A stretch of 64,000 bases of DNA from Arcobacter suis CECT 7833 (GTDB lineage: Bacteria > Campylobacterota > Campylobacteria > Campylobacterales > Arcobacteraceae), in assembly GCF_003544815.1 (NCBI RefSeq), contig NZ_CP032100.1:1364001-1428000 (forward strand), in the 5' to 3' direction. The notes under the pieces were generated by a model that was not told where the DNA came from, did not search any database, and worked only from the letters and a program-made list of their open reading frames with translations. Shown in pieces: positions 8,115 through 17,000 of the stretch; the first letter of the stretch is position 1, and each line of letters opens with the position of its first letter. Both the position numbers and the translations under genes were made by a program.

Positions 8115-8909
8115 TTAAATATTATCTTTACTAACATTATATCCTGAAGCTCTTAATTCATCTACAAGCTTGTATTGCCAAGCTTTATGCTCATCCATCA
8201 GCGTATAAACTAAACCACTAATATCACCAGGAGTTTCAACACTTCCTTTTACTAAAGCCATAGTATTTTCTCTCCCTAGTTTAGCCATTAAATAGCCATG
8301 TTCTAGAACTACATTTTGTCTAGCTCTTGATTGAAGTGAATCTATAGTTTTTCCACCAACATCACATTCAGTGTATAAAATAACTCCAAATCCTACCTTA
8401 CTTGTATAATTTTCTATTTTTTCTATAACCGTATCACTTCTACTTACTTGATCTCTTAAAACAATTGGTTCTAAATTTAATTTTCTTAATAACTCAGAAA
8501 CTTGACTTATCGCTAATTCATCATGACCATGAACAATAAATACTTTATTTGAAGTAGTTATAGATATTTGTGAATTTTGAGTAGGTATAACACTTTCTGT
8601 AATATTATCTTTCCATTCTTCAACTTCTTCAATGAAAGCTTCAAAAAGTGCTTTACTATTTTCTATAGCTTTTTCATAAATTTTAATTAGATTACTTTGT
8701 TCAGTATGAAAAGGTACAATGGGTTCAAATTCTATGTCTTCAAAAGCGAAAGAATTTATTCTATGGATGAAAATTTCTTTTAAATACCTATTAGTTTTTA
8801 ATTTAAACTTTGTAAGCATAGAGTCTTTATTATAATCTATATATTTAGGTAATTTGTCTAAATCTTCTAATAATATATGTAATTTTTCAAGAGCTTTCTC
8901 TTTTGTCAT
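8115..8909 (-). CDS. TIR-like nucleotide-binding domain protein (possible anti-phage effector)
   Basis: 264 residues. Residues about 122-240 match the TIR-like fold of the CAP12/Pycsar-effector type (Pfam TIR-like PF10137 as I recall it): start VFIVHGHD, the loop LRDQVSRSDTVIEKIE, and LEHGYLMAKLGR, whose Glu (about residue 203) sits where these NAD-cleaving enzymes carry the catalytic glutamate. Residues 1-110 are an unrecognised charged helical domain, not the usual cyclic-nucleotide-binding or STING module. RBS AAAGGAT precedes the ATG. The gene stands alone in a gap between core genes, as expected of exchangeable defence cargo. No cyclase or sensor gene is adjacent. Confidence 0.8.
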   Translation of the reverse strand: MTKEKALEKLHILLEDLDKLPKYIDYNKDSMLTKFKLKTNRYLKEIFIHRINSFAFEDIEFEPIVPFHTEQSNLIKIYEKAIENSKALFEAFIEEVEEWKDNITESVIPTQNSQISITTSNKVFIVHGHDELAISQVSELLRKLNLEPIVLRDQVSRSDTVIEKIENYTSKVGFGVILYTECDVGGKTIDSLQSRARQNVVLEHGYLMAKLGRENTMALVKGSVETPGDISGLVYTLMDEHKAWQYKLVDELRASGYNVSKDNI

Positions 8910-9426
8910 TTATATCCTTTAAAATAAAAGTAATAATTCTATTCCAAAAACAATAAAGACATCATATGTAACAAATTGTAATGATCTTGCAAAATATTAT
9001 ATATTTGGACATAATCTTTTGAAAAAATATAAAGGAGGTTTTTATGTTTACTGTTGAAGATATTGCTGAAGCTGTAAAAGATGGTACACCTATTGAACAA
9101 CTTTATAAAAAGTTTGGTGTTTTTTTTATATATCCCTAAAGTAATAGCTGAATTCAACGGACTACAAAATACAATGTGAGTATGAATACTATTTAAAATT
9201 ATACGAGAGCATAAACCTAGACAAGCAACACTTTTTTAATTTTCACCTAATACATAATTCTAATAATTCATCTTTAATTTTATTAATTATAAATTAACAA
9301 AATTCTGAAAAAATGTTTAAAATCAAAGCTAACTATAAATAAAAAAAATTAAGGAGAAAGTAACACTAAAGGCTATACAATTTATTTTTAACAAAAACAT
9401 CTGCAACTTTTGGAACTAAATAAAAA
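8910..9426. other. Accessory intergenic stretch with decayed sequence
   Basis: 517 bases between the TIR-like gene and the PAS kinase hold no intact gene of normal length. The one structured item is a short frame with a strong RBS (9044-9179, listed separately). Around 9352-9360 an AAGGAGAAAG element stands with no open frame behind it. The rest is featureless AT-rich DNA. Confidence 0.6.
9044..9179 (+). pseudogene. Frameshifted short gene, possible Mor-like regulator remnant
   Basis: A perfect AAAGGAGG box lies eight bases before ATG at 9044. The frame encodes MFTVEDIAEAVKDGTPIEQL then YKKFGV and hits a stop at 9139, right after an eight-T run (9120-9127). Dropping one T joins it to FLYIPKVIAEFNGLQNTM, ending at TGA 9177-9179. 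The order helical region, KFG, then YIPK resembles the start of the phage Mor/C activator family, but the match is short and tentative. Confidence 0.4.
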
Positions 9427-10662
9427 ATGAACAAAACTTATCAAGAAGCAATTGAAAATTCAAATATTGTCTCAAAAACAGATATAAATGGAATTATCAC
9501 TTTTGTAAATGATGAGTTTTGCAAAATCTCTGGATACTCTTATGATGAACTGATTGGTCAAAATCATAATATCGTAAGACATCCAGAAGTTCCAACTTCA
9601 AATTTTGAAAATCTGTGGAATACAATACTTTTAAAAAAACCTTATAAAGCAACAGTTAAAAATCTTACAAAAGATGGAAAAACTGTATATTTAAACACTA
9701 CAATAACCCCTATTTTAGATGAATTTAAAAATATAATAGAGTTTATCGCTATTAGATATGATGTAACTGCTGAAGTTGAACTCAAAAAAAATCTTGAAAT
9801 TAAAGAAAAAGAACTTGAGCAGTTAAATCTAAATCTTGAACTAAAAATCCTTGAACAAACAAAACAATTAAAAGAGTTAAATAAAACATTAGAACAAAGA
9901 GTCGAAGAAGAGATTAAAAAAAATGAAGAGAAACAAAAACTTCTTTTTTGGCAATCAAGAATGGCAAGTCTTGGGCAAATGCTTGGAAATATTGCCCATC
10001 AATGGAGACAACCTTTAACTGAATTAAATCTAACTTTATTTAATATAAAAAAAGCCTCTATAAATCACAATGAAAAAAAAGTTGAAGAGTTATATAAAGA
10101 GAGTAAAGATTTGATTTTTAGTATGTCCACAACTATTGAAGATTTTACAAACTTTTTTAATCCTCTAAAAGAGAAAAAAAGCTTTGAAATAAAAGATGCA
10201 ATAAATGAAGCTTTGATAATTTTAAGAAAACTAATAGAAATTGAAAATATAAATATCAAAATAGATATACCAAATAACTATAAAATTTTAGGTGTATCAA
10301 ACGAACTATCACAAGTGATAATAAACTTAATTCAAAATGCTAAAGATGCCTTTATTCAAAATAATACAAAAGATAAAGAGATTTCAATAAGCCTAACGGA
10401 AGAACAAAATTTAGATAAAAAATACGCAATACTTGAAATAAAAGATAATGCAGGTGGAATATCAAATGAAAATCTTGAAAAAATCTTTGAACCCTACTTT
10501 ACAACCAAACATAAATCACAAGGAACAGGACTTGGACTTTTTATGTCTAAAATGATTATTGAAAAAAGTCTTGATGGAACTTTGAATCATAAAAATATTG
10601 ATGGTGGTTCAATTTTTTGTATTAGTATATTTTTAAATAATGATATGGATTTAACAAAATGA
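9427..10662 (+). CDS. PAS-domain sensor histidine kinase
   Basis: 411 residues, no membrane segment, so cytosolic. Residues about 8-112 are an Aer-like PAS domain (IVRHPEVP, LWNTI) that in relatives may bind a flavin. Residues 112-175 are a coiled coil. The phospho-acceptor His is in GNIAHQWRQPL (residue 191). The ATPase has NLIQNAKDAF, DNAGGI and GTGLGLFMSK. The gene overlaps its response regulator by four bases, so they are a cognate pair. A stop lies just before the ATG in frame, fixing the start, although its RBS is weak. Confidence 0.93.
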   Translation: MNKTYQEAIENSNIVSKTDINGIITFVNDEFCKISGYSYDELIGQNHNIVRHPEVPTSNFENLWNTILLKKPYKATVKNLTKDGKTVYLNTTITPILDEFKNIIEFIAIRYDVTAEVELKKNLEIKEKELEQLNLNLELKILEQTKQLKELNKTLEQRVEEEIKKNEEKQKLLFWQSRMASLGQMLGNIAHQWRQPLTELNLTLFNIKKASINHNEKKVEELYKESKDLIFSMSTTIEDFTNFFNPLKEKKSFEIKDAINEALIILRKLIEIENINIKIDIPNNYKILGVSNELSQVIINLIQNAKDAFIQNNTKDKEISISLTEEQNLDKKYAILEIKDNAGGISNENLEKIFEPYFTTKHKSQGTGLGLFMSKMIIEKSLDGTLNHKNIDGGSIFCISIFLNNDMDLTK

Positions 10663-11339
10663 AAAAAGAGTTGTTGAAAAACCTAAAAATCTTAATTGTA
10701 GAAGATGAAAAAAGATTAGCTCAATTGCTAAAAGATAGTATTTCTAACTCTTTCTTTTCTGTTATTATTGCTTCAAATGGAGAAGATGGTCTAAAAAAAT
10801 TTAAAAGCTTTAAACCTGATATTATAATAACAGATATTATGATGCCTTTTTGTGATGGATTGGAAATGACTTTACAAATAAAAGAGTTAGATGAATCTAT
10901 TCCAATTATAGTTTTAAGCGCCCATTCTGATAAGGAAAAACTTTTAAAAGCTATTGATTTGGGAATAAATAAATATTTTATCAAACCTTTTGATCCAGAA
11001 GAATTACTTGAACATATAAATAAATTAGCATTAAAACTAAATAAACAAAAACAATCAAAACTAAAAGAAGATTTTATTTTTGATAACAATTCTTTATCTT
11101 TGTACAAAAATAATAGTCTTATTAGTTTAACAAAAAGAGAAAAAGAGCTATTTTATCTTTTAATCAAACATAAAAATCAATTGGTTACTACTCAAGATAT
11201 AAAAGAAAATCTTTGGAACAGTGAAGTAAATGATGAAGCCTTAAGAACTTTTATAAAAAGAGTTAGAATAAAAACATCAAAAGATTTAATTGAAAATGTT
11301 TCAGGACAAGGATATTTAATTTCTGTATTGGATGTTTAA
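10659..11339 (+). CDS. OmpR-family response regulator
   Basis: 226 residues: a receiver domain with VEDEK, phospho-acceptor Asp in IIITDIMMPF and the conserved Lys in FIKPF, then a winged-helix DNA-binding domain (LTKREKELFYLLIKHK, GQGYLI). It is coupled to the PAS kinase at 9427-10662 by a four-base overlap. Its last 24 bases overlap the end of nrdG on the opposite strand, so the two transcripts converge. Confidence 0.94.
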   Translation: MKKELLKNLKILIVEDEKRLAQLLKDSISNSFFSVIIASNGEDGLKKFKSFKPDIIITDIMMPFCDGLEMTLQIKELDESIPIIVLSAHSDKEKLLKAIDLGINKYFIKPFDPEELLEHINKLALKLNKQKQSKLKEDFIFDNNSLSLYKNNSLISLTKREKELFYLLIKHKNQLVTTQDIKENLWNSEVNDEALRTFIKRVRIKTSKDLIENVSGQGYLISVLDV

Positions 11340-12008
11340 AATATTACTTTTTACTTTTTCTTTATTTATAGGTCTTGAAGATTGAATATTTCCTATATTT
11401 GATGAGGTTTCAAGGAAATTTTGTAAATAATATGTATTTTTATAACCCAAAGAAGAAATAGTTTCTATCATAGAATTTATATCATTTTCATCTAAAAGGG
11501 AAGTATTTATAGTAGTTCTTAACTCAAAATCAAAATCTATTTTTATTAAATATTTTATAGTATCTATAAATTTTTCATAAAAATCTGTTCCTGTTAAGTC
11601 TTTAAATTTATACTTTGGAGCTTTAAAATCAATAGCCATATAATCAATTAATTCCAAATCTATCATCTCTTTTATCTGTTTTTTATTTGTAGCATTTGTA
11701 TCAAGTTTGATTTTGAAACCTAAGTTTTTTATCTCTTTACAAAAAGGAATAAGATTGTGAATGGTAGCTTCTCCACCTGAAAGAACTACTGCATCAAGAA
11801 GACCAACTCTTGTTTTTAAAAAATCTAAAACATCTTTAAAACTATATTTCCCTTTTTTTGTATAAACTATATTATCATTATAGCAATACAAACATCTAAA
11901 ATTACAAGAAACAAACCAAATTATGCAAGATATTTGTCCTTCATAATCTGTTGTTGTAAATTTTGTTAAATCATATATTTTTTTTTCATTGGCAATTATT
12001 TGATTCAT
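11316..12008 (-). CDS. nrdG: Anaerobic ribonucleoside-triphosphate reductase activating enzyme (radical SAM)
   Basis: About 230 residues. The radical-SAM cluster motif CNFRCLYC, the SAM-binding VLSGGEAT and a later FKLDTNA-type strand (KIKLDTNATN) identify a NrdG-type activase. It uses SAM to install the glycyl radical on NrdD. I place the start at ATG 12008; an in-frame TTG lies one codon upstream. It begins inside the 3' end of the small glycyl-radical frame (11986-12153), so nrdD, the radical tip and nrdG are translated as a coupled set. Confidence 0.92.
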   Translation of the reverse strand: MNQIIANEKKIYDLTKFTTTDYEGQISCIIWFVSCNFRCLYCYNDNIVYTKKGKYSFKDVLDFLKTRVGLLDAVVLSGGEATIHNLIPFCKEIKNLGFKIKLDTNATNKKQIKEMIDLELIDYMAIDFKAPKYKFKDLTGTDFYEKFIDTIKYLIKIDFDFELRTTINTSLLDENDINSMIETISSLGYKNTYYLQNFLETSSNIGNIQSSRPINKEKVKSNILNIQYRN

Positions 12009-12153
12009 CAAACTTCACCCTTTGGATATGTTCACCTTTTTTTCCTATGTTAAAACTTTCAACTGGTCTATGGTAACCCATAACCCTAGTATAAACCATA
12101 CATTTAGTTCTTTTTCCGCTATTTTTTTCAAGCAATTCTTGTTTCTTTGTCAT
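11986..12153 (-). CDS. Separate glycyl-radical C-terminal piece of NrdD, 55 residues
   Basis: This short frame encodes KRTKCMVYTRVMGYHRPVES followed by FNIGKKGEHIQRVKF. That is the C-terminal radical loop of NrdD, with the radical Gly at residue 26 in RVMGY. In ordinary NrdD this segment follows the CPKC zinc ligands in one chain. Here it lies in the +1 frame relative to the main nrdD gene and overlaps it by 26 bases. It has its own Shine-Dalgarno GGAG with seven-base spacing. Removing one A from the six-A run at 12158-12153 would fuse the two frames. It could be a separate subunit, a slippage product, or a recent frameshift. Confidence 0.82.
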   Translation of the reverse strand: MTKKQELLEKNSGKRTKCMVYTRVMGYHRPVESFNIGKKGEHIQRVKFDESNNCQ

Positions 12154-14245
12154 TTTTTAGCTCCTTTTTTAAGATTTCTTCATCACATTTTGGACAATAT
12201 TCATGTTCACCTTGTAAATATCCATGTATTTGACAAACTGAAAATAAAGGCGTAACCGTAATATAGGGAAGTTTATAGTTTGTAATTACATTTTTAACAA
12301 AATTCCTACAAGCTTCTATGGATGAAATCTTTTCTTTCATATACAAGTGAAGTACCGTTCCACCAGTATATTTACACTGTAATTCATCTTGTAAATCAAG
12401 TGCTTCAAAAGGGTCATCTGTATAATCAACTGGTAATTGAGAAGAGTTTGTATAATATATATTACTATTAAAACCACCTTGAATAATATCTTTGTACCTT
12501 TTTTTATCCTCTTTTGCAAATCTGTAAGTTGTACCTTCTGCTGGTGTTGCTTCAAGATTATAAAGATTTCCAGTTTCTTCTTGAAATTTAATCATCTTAT
12601 CTCTCATAAAATCTAAAATTTCTATACAAAAATCATTTCCAATAGGTGAAGATAAATCTATATTTTCTCCGAAATAGTTTTTAAGCATTTCATTCATTCC
12701 ATTTACACCAATTGTTGAAAAATGGTTATTAAAGTTGGGTAAATACCTTTTTGTATATGGATAAAGACCTTTATCATACATATCTTTTACAAAAACTCTT
12801 TTTTTCTCCAATGTTGATTTAGCCAATTGCATTAGTTCTTCAAGTCTTAAAAGTAAAGCATTTGGATTGTTTTTGTATAAGTATCCAAGTCTTGCCATAT
12901 TTATAGTTACCACTCCAATACTTCCAGTCATTTCAGCACTTCCAAACAATCCACCACCTCGTTTTAAAAGCTCTCTTAAATCTAGTTGTAACCTACAACA
13001 CATACTTCTTACATGTCCTGGTTTATAAGCTTTTTCATTTTCGATTTTATTTCCATTTTCATCTTTTATATATTGACTTCCTATAAAATTCTGAAAATAA
13101 GAACTCCCTATTTTTGCTGTATTTTCAAATAAAATATCACTGTTTTCTCCATACCAATCAAAATCTTCTGTAATATTTACAGTTGGAATTGGAAAAGTAA
13201 AAGGTTGTCCGGTTTTATCACCTTGGGTCATAACTTCATAATATGCTTTATTTATTTGATTCATCTGTTTTTGAAAATCTTTGTAAGTTAATTGTTCAAA
13301 AGATTCATAACCTTTTTGTTTTATCAAAGCCAATAATTCTTCATCTTTGAAATCTTTGAATAAATGTTGTTGATTTCTTGTTGGAATTTGATCTTTTAAA
13401 TCAGCAGGAACCGTCCAATCAATAGTAATATTTGTAAAAGGACTTTGTCCCCAACGTGCAGGTACATTTAGATTATAAATAAAACTTCTTATGGCTTTTT
13501 TTATCTCTTTATATGATAATTTATCCTTAAAAACATAAGGTGCAAGATATGTATCAAAACTACTAAAAGCCTGAGCACCAGCCCATTCACTTTGAAGTAT
13601 TCCTAAAAAATTTGCCATTTGTCCTAAAGCTTCTCTAAAATGATTTGGAGCAGAACTTTCAACTCTTCCTCTAACTTCATTAAATCCCTCATCCAATAAA
13701 ACTCTCAAAGACCAACCTGCACAATAACCGCTTAAACAATCCAAATCATGGATATGATAATCAGCATTTCTGTGGGCATAACCCTCTTCTTTTGAATAAA
13801 CTAAATCAAGCCAATAGTTCGCTATTATTTTTCCTGCACTATTATTTATAAGTCCAGCGTGAGAATATCCAGTGTTTGAATTTGCTTTTATTCTCCAATC
13901 ACTTCCATTTATATATTCTTGAATAGTTTGAGTTGAATTAATATAAGTTGTATCTTTTTGAACTTGAAGCACAAGTTCTCTTTGGATTTTATGTAAATGT
14001 CTATATAAAATAAATGACTTCATAACATCAAAATATCTACTTTTGTAAAGCTCTTTTTCTATAATATCTTGAATATCTTCCACAGCAACCAATCTTTTTT
14101 GTTTTATTTCAAATAAAACATTAAAAAATACAGATATATCATATTTTGTATTTACACTTTTAAATGCTTTTTTTATTGCATCTTCTATTTTATAAGATTC
14201 AAATTCTTGTTTATTTCCATCTCTTTTTAAAATTGTTTCAATCAT
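12128..14245 (-). CDS. nrdD: Anaerobic ribonucleoside-triphosphate reductase, main chain without the radical loop
   Basis: 705 residues. An N-terminal ATP-cone (residues about 1-95, starting ETILKRDGNKQEFE) is followed by the ten-stranded barrel region with WGQSPFTNITIDW, RSMCCRLQLDL (candidate thiyl Cys) and GSAEMTGSIGVVTINMARLG. The chain ends with zinc ligands in CQIHGYLQGEHEYCPKC and a short tail. It lacks the glycyl-radical loop, which is encoded in the overlapping frame 11986-12153. It makes dNTPs without oxygen, with NrdG as activator. No class I reductase genes are in this window. Confidence 0.93.
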   Translation of the reverse strand: MIETILKRDGNKQEFESYKIEDAIKKAFKSVNTKYDISVFFNVLFEIKQKRLVAVEDIQDIIEKELYKSRYFDVMKSFILYRHLHKIQRELVLQVQKDTTYINSTQTIQEYINGSDWRIKANSNTGYSHAGLINNSAGKIIANYWLDLVYSKEEGYAHRNADYHIHDLDCLSGYCAGWSLRVLLDEGFNEVRGRVESSAPNHFREALGQMANFLGILQSEWAGAQAFSSFDTYLAPYVFKDKLSYKEIKKAIRSFIYNLNVPARWGQSPFTNITIDWTVPADLKDQIPTRNQQHLFKDFKDEELLALIKQKGYESFEQLTYKDFQKQMNQINKAYYEVMTQGDKTGQPFTFPIPTVNITEDFDWYGENSDILFENTAKIGSSYFQNFIGSQYIKDENGNKIENEKAYKPGHVRSMCCRLQLDLRELLKRGGGLFGSAEMTGSIGVVTINMARLGYLYKNNPNALLLRLEELMQLAKSTLEKKRVFVKDMYDKGLYPYTKRYLPNFNNHFSTIGVNGMNEMLKNYFGENIDLSSPIGNDFCIEILDFMRDKMIKFQEETGNLYNLEATPAEGTTYRFAKEDKKRYKDIIQGGFNSNIYYTNSSQLPVDYTDDPFEALDLQDELQCKYTGGTVLHLYMKEKISSIEACRNFVKNVITNYKLPYITVTPLFSVCQIHGYLQGEHEYCPKCDEEILKKELKNDKETRIA

Positions 14246-14469
14246 AGGCTAATCCTTTATAAAGATTTTGTAATTCTAGGAGAGTTTTTCTTAATTGTTT
14301 GTAAACATTTTTGTCACAAAAGTGTCATTTTCTCGAACTTTTTTGGTAATAAATCAATAAAAATCACATAATAAGAAATGAAATTAAATCGTAATCTTTT
14401 TAAATTTTAAGTAACTCTAAAGTTAAATTAAATAGAATGTTTGCTTTTATTAATTACAGAGGAAATAAA

Positions 14470-15399
14470 ATGAGACACTTCTTAACATTAGCTGACTACT
14501 CTAAAGAAGAAATTTTAGAGATACTTGATTTAGCTAAACAAATTAAAGATGAAACTAAACAAAGAGAATTCAAAGATTATATGCCTAAAAGAACATTAGG
14601 AATGATTTTTGAAAAAAGTTCAACAAGAACTAGAGTATCTTTTGAAACAGGTATTTATCAGTTAGGTGGTATTGGTTTATTTCTTTCATCAAATGATATT
14701 CAACTAGGTCGAGGTGAGCCAATGAGCGACACTGCAAGAGTAATATCAAGAATGGTAGATATGGTGATGATTAGAACTTTTGAACAAGCTAAAATTGAAG
14801 AATTTGCAAAATATTCAAAAGTTCCTGTAATAAATGGTTTAACAACAGAGTACCATCCAGTACAACTTATGGCTGATTATATGACTATTCAAGAAGCAGG
14901 ACTTGATAAAGATTTAGTTGCTGCTTATGTAGGTGATGGAAATAATATGGCTCATTCATGGCTTAATTTAGCTGCAAAACTTGGTTTTGAACTCCGAATT
15001 GCAACTCCAAAAGGTTATGAAGTTGATGCAGATATTCTTGCAAAATCTCTTGAAATGGCAAAATTAAGTGGTGCAAAAATCACTATTACAAATGATCCTA
15101 AAGAGGCAATCAAAGGTGCAACTGTTGTAACAACTGATACTTGGGTTTCTATGGGACAAGAAGCTGAAAAAGAGAGAAGAGTAAAAGATTTCACTGGTTA
15201 TATGGTTGATTCAAATATGATGAAGTTAGCTCAAGAAAAAGCTATTTTCCTACACTGTTTACCTGCATATAGAGGTTATGAAGTTAGTGATGAAGTTATG
15301 GAAAGTTCTCAAAGCTTAATTTTTGAAGAAGCAGAAAATAGACTTCATGCCCAAAAAGGTGTTATGGTTTGGCTTGATAGAAAAAGAGACGAAGTATAA
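14470..15399 (+). CDS. argF: Ornithine carbamoyltransferase
   Basis: 309 residues from ATG 14470, which has a GAGG RBS; an upstream in-frame ATG at 14437 lacks one. The carbamoyl-phosphate motif [19 protein letters not shown] and the ornithine loop [10 protein letters not shown] are all present. It makes citrulline for arginine synthesis, and argG (46763) does the next step. hemN starts immediately after its stop codon. The gap to the divergent nrdD (224 bases) must hold both promoters; a direct repeat TGTCA at about 14315-14330 is visible, but I assign no regulator. Confidence 0.96.
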   Translation: MRHFLTLADYSKEEILEILDLAKQIKDETKQREFKDYMPKRTLGMIFEKSSTRTRVSFETGIYQLGGIGLFLSSNDIQLGRGEPMSDTARVISRMVDMVMIRTFEQAKIEEFAKYSKVPVINGLTTEYHPVQLMADYMTIQEAGLDKDLVAAYVGDGNNMAHSWLNLAAKLGFELRIATPKGYEVDADILAKSLEMAKLSGAKITITNDPKEAIKGATVVTTDTWVSMGQEAEKERRVKDFTGYMVDSNMMKLAQEKAIFLHCLPAYRGYEVSDEVMESSQSLIFEEAENRLHAQKGVMVWLDRKRDEV

Positions 15400-16767
15400 A
15401 TGATAGATTTTAAAAAATTCGAGAAGTATTCTAGACCAGGACCTAGATATACTTCTTATCCAACTGCTCCTGAATTTAGCGAAACATTTACCCAAGAAGA
15501 TTTAAAACAATACTACAAAAATCAAAGTGATGATAGAGCAATATCTCTTTATATTCATATGCCATTTTGTAGAAGTGCTTGTTATTTTTGTGGTTGTAAT
15601 ACAATTTTTACTTCAAAAGAAGATAAAAAAACAAGCTATATTGAGTATTTAAAAAAAGAGTTAAATATTTTAAAAAATCATTTGAATACTAATAGAGTTG
15701 TAACTCAAATGCACTTTGGTGGAGGAACTCCAACATATTTTTCTCCTGAGCAACTTGAAGAGGTGATTAATTCTGTAAAAGAAATTTTTCCAAATTTCGC
15801 ATCTGATGCAGAAGTTTCATGTGAAGTGGATCCTAGATATTTCACAGTTGAACATATGAATGTTTTAAAAGCTGGTGGTTGTAACAGATTAAGTTTTGGA
15901 GTTCAAGATTTAGATGAAGAGGTTCAAAAAACAATTCATAGAATCCAACCATTTGAATTAACTCAAAATGTAATAAATATCGCAAGAAATGCTGGAATTC
16001 ACTCTGTAAATACAGATTTAATTTATGGACTTCCTCATCAAACAAGAGAGAGTTTCAAAAAAACTTTAGAAAAAATGCTTACATTAAATACTGATAGATT
16101 TGCAGTATTTAATTATGCCCATGTTCCTTGGCTTATGAAAACTATGAGAAAGTTCGATGAATCAACTTTTCCAGCACCACAAGAAAAACTTGAAATGTTA
16201 AAAGATACTATTGATTTTTTCACATCAAATGGCTATAAAATGGTAGGAATGGATCACTTTGCAAAACCTGAAGATGAGTTATTTAAAGCTATTGAAAAAG
16301 GTGAATTACATAGAAATTTCCAAGGTTACACAACAAAAGGTGGAGCTGATTTAATAGGAATTGGTTTAACATCTATTGGAAATGGTGTTGATTATTATGC
16401 ACAAAACTTTAAAGAATTGGAACCTTGGGAAAATGCTTTAGATAATGGAGATTTACCAGTATTTAAAGGTTATAGATTAAGTGATGATGACCAATTAAGA
16501 CAATTTGTAATTATGGAATTAATGAGTAATTTCTCTTTAAATATAAGAAGAGTTGAAAATGAATTCAAAATAAACTTTAAAGAGTACTTTGCAGATGCCA
16601 TACTTGCTCTTAAAGAGTTTGAAGAGGCTCAACTAATAGAAATTAGTGATGAAAAGATAAAAGTCTCACAAACAGGAACTATGCTAATTAGAAATATTTG
16701 TATGCCTTTTGATGCATATTTAAATAAAATCCCAGAAGATAAAAGAAGATTTTCTAAAACTATCTAA
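15400..16767 (+). CDS. hemN: Oxygen-independent coproporphyrinogen III oxidase
   Basis: 455 residues. The radical-SAM signature is the HemN type, CRSACYFCGC, preceded by the strand LYIHMPF. MHFGGGTPTYF and the C-terminal HemN domain follow. It decarboxylates coproporphyrinogen III during haem synthesis without oxygen. The start codon follows the argF stop directly, so the two are co-transcribed. It ends at a strong bidirectional terminator. Confidence 0.96.
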   Translation: MIDFKKFEKYSRPGPRYTSYPTAPEFSETFTQEDLKQYYKNQSDDRAISLYIHMPFCRSACYFCGCNTIFTSKEDKKTSYIEYLKKELNILKNHLNTNRVVTQMHFGGGTPTYFSPEQLEEVINSVKEIFPNFASDAEVSCEVDPRYFTVEHMNVLKAGGCNRLSFGVQDLDEEVQKTIHRIQPFELTQNVINIARNAGIHSVNTDLIYGLPHQTRESFKKTLEKMLTLNTDRFAVFNYAHVPWLMKTMRKFDESTFPAPQEKLEMLKDTIDFFTSNGYKMVGMDHFAKPEDELFKAIEKGELHRNFQGYTTKGGADLIGIGLTSIGNGVDYYAQNFKELEPWENALDNGDLPVFKGYRLSDDDQLRQFVIMELMSNFSLNIRRVENEFKINFKEYFADAILALKEFEEAQLIEISDEKIKVSQTGTMLIRNICMPFDAYLNKIPEDKRRFSKTI

Positions 16768-16795
16768 ATAAAGTAGCAATAACTGCTACTTTATT
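16767..16795. terminator. Bidirectional terminator between hemN and a small membrane gene
   Basis: A perfect 12-pair stem AATAAAGTAGCA/TGCTACTTTATT with loop ATAAC overlaps the hemN stop and the end of the opposing gene. A-tracts and T-tracts on both sides allow termination in both directions. Confidence 0.85.
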
Positions 16796-16986
16796 CTTTG
16801 AGACCTTCCAAAAACTAAATATAATAAAGCTCCTAAAATAGGAAAAAAAATAGTTACAAAAATCCAAATAATTTTGTAATAACCTATAAATTTGTGTTTT
16901 AAAATATCAATTACAACATAAATATATAAAACAAAAGAAAAAACAACAAATACCATTAAAAATGATGATAATAAAATTCCAGTCAT
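16786..16986 (-). CDS. PLDc_N-like small membrane protein
   Basis: 66 residues with two hydrophobic helices (FLMVFVVFSFVLYIYVVIDI and IIWIFVTIFFPILGALLYLV) and the ending VFGRSQRIK. This two-helix layout with a conserved FP...G.L.Y...G is that of the phospholipase D N-terminal transmembrane family, here as a stand-alone protein of unknown role. It lies downstream of lpxK on the same strand. Confidence 0.8.
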   Translation of the reverse strand: MTGILLSSFLMVFVVFSFVLYIYVVIDILKHKFIGYYKIIWIFVTIFFPILGALLYLVFGRSQRIK

Positions 16987-17000
16987 TTTAAATTTCCTTA

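Noticed and set aside
8939-9157. 72-residue minus-strand frame beside the TIR-like gene
   Set aside because: No RBS, low-complexity Phe/Leu/Tyr composition, and it runs against the better-supported plus-strand remnant at 9044.
12164-12176. A-AAA-AAG slippery sequence near the nrdD end as a programmed -1 frameshift site
   Set aside because: The -1 frame meets TGA within five codons, and the radical-loop frame is +1, so a -1 slip cannot join them. A stop also lies just before the small ATG in its own frame.
12022-12255. 77-residue plus-strand frame across the nrdD/nrdG junction
   Set aside because: It is antisense to nrdD and the glycyl-radical frame, with shadow-like composition and no RBS.
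14315-14335. Possible FNR/CRP-type site in the nrdD-argF gap
   Set aside because: TGTCA-CAAAAG-TGTCA is a direct repeat, not the inverted TTGAT-N4-ATCAA or TGTGA-type palindrome, so no regulator can be claimed.
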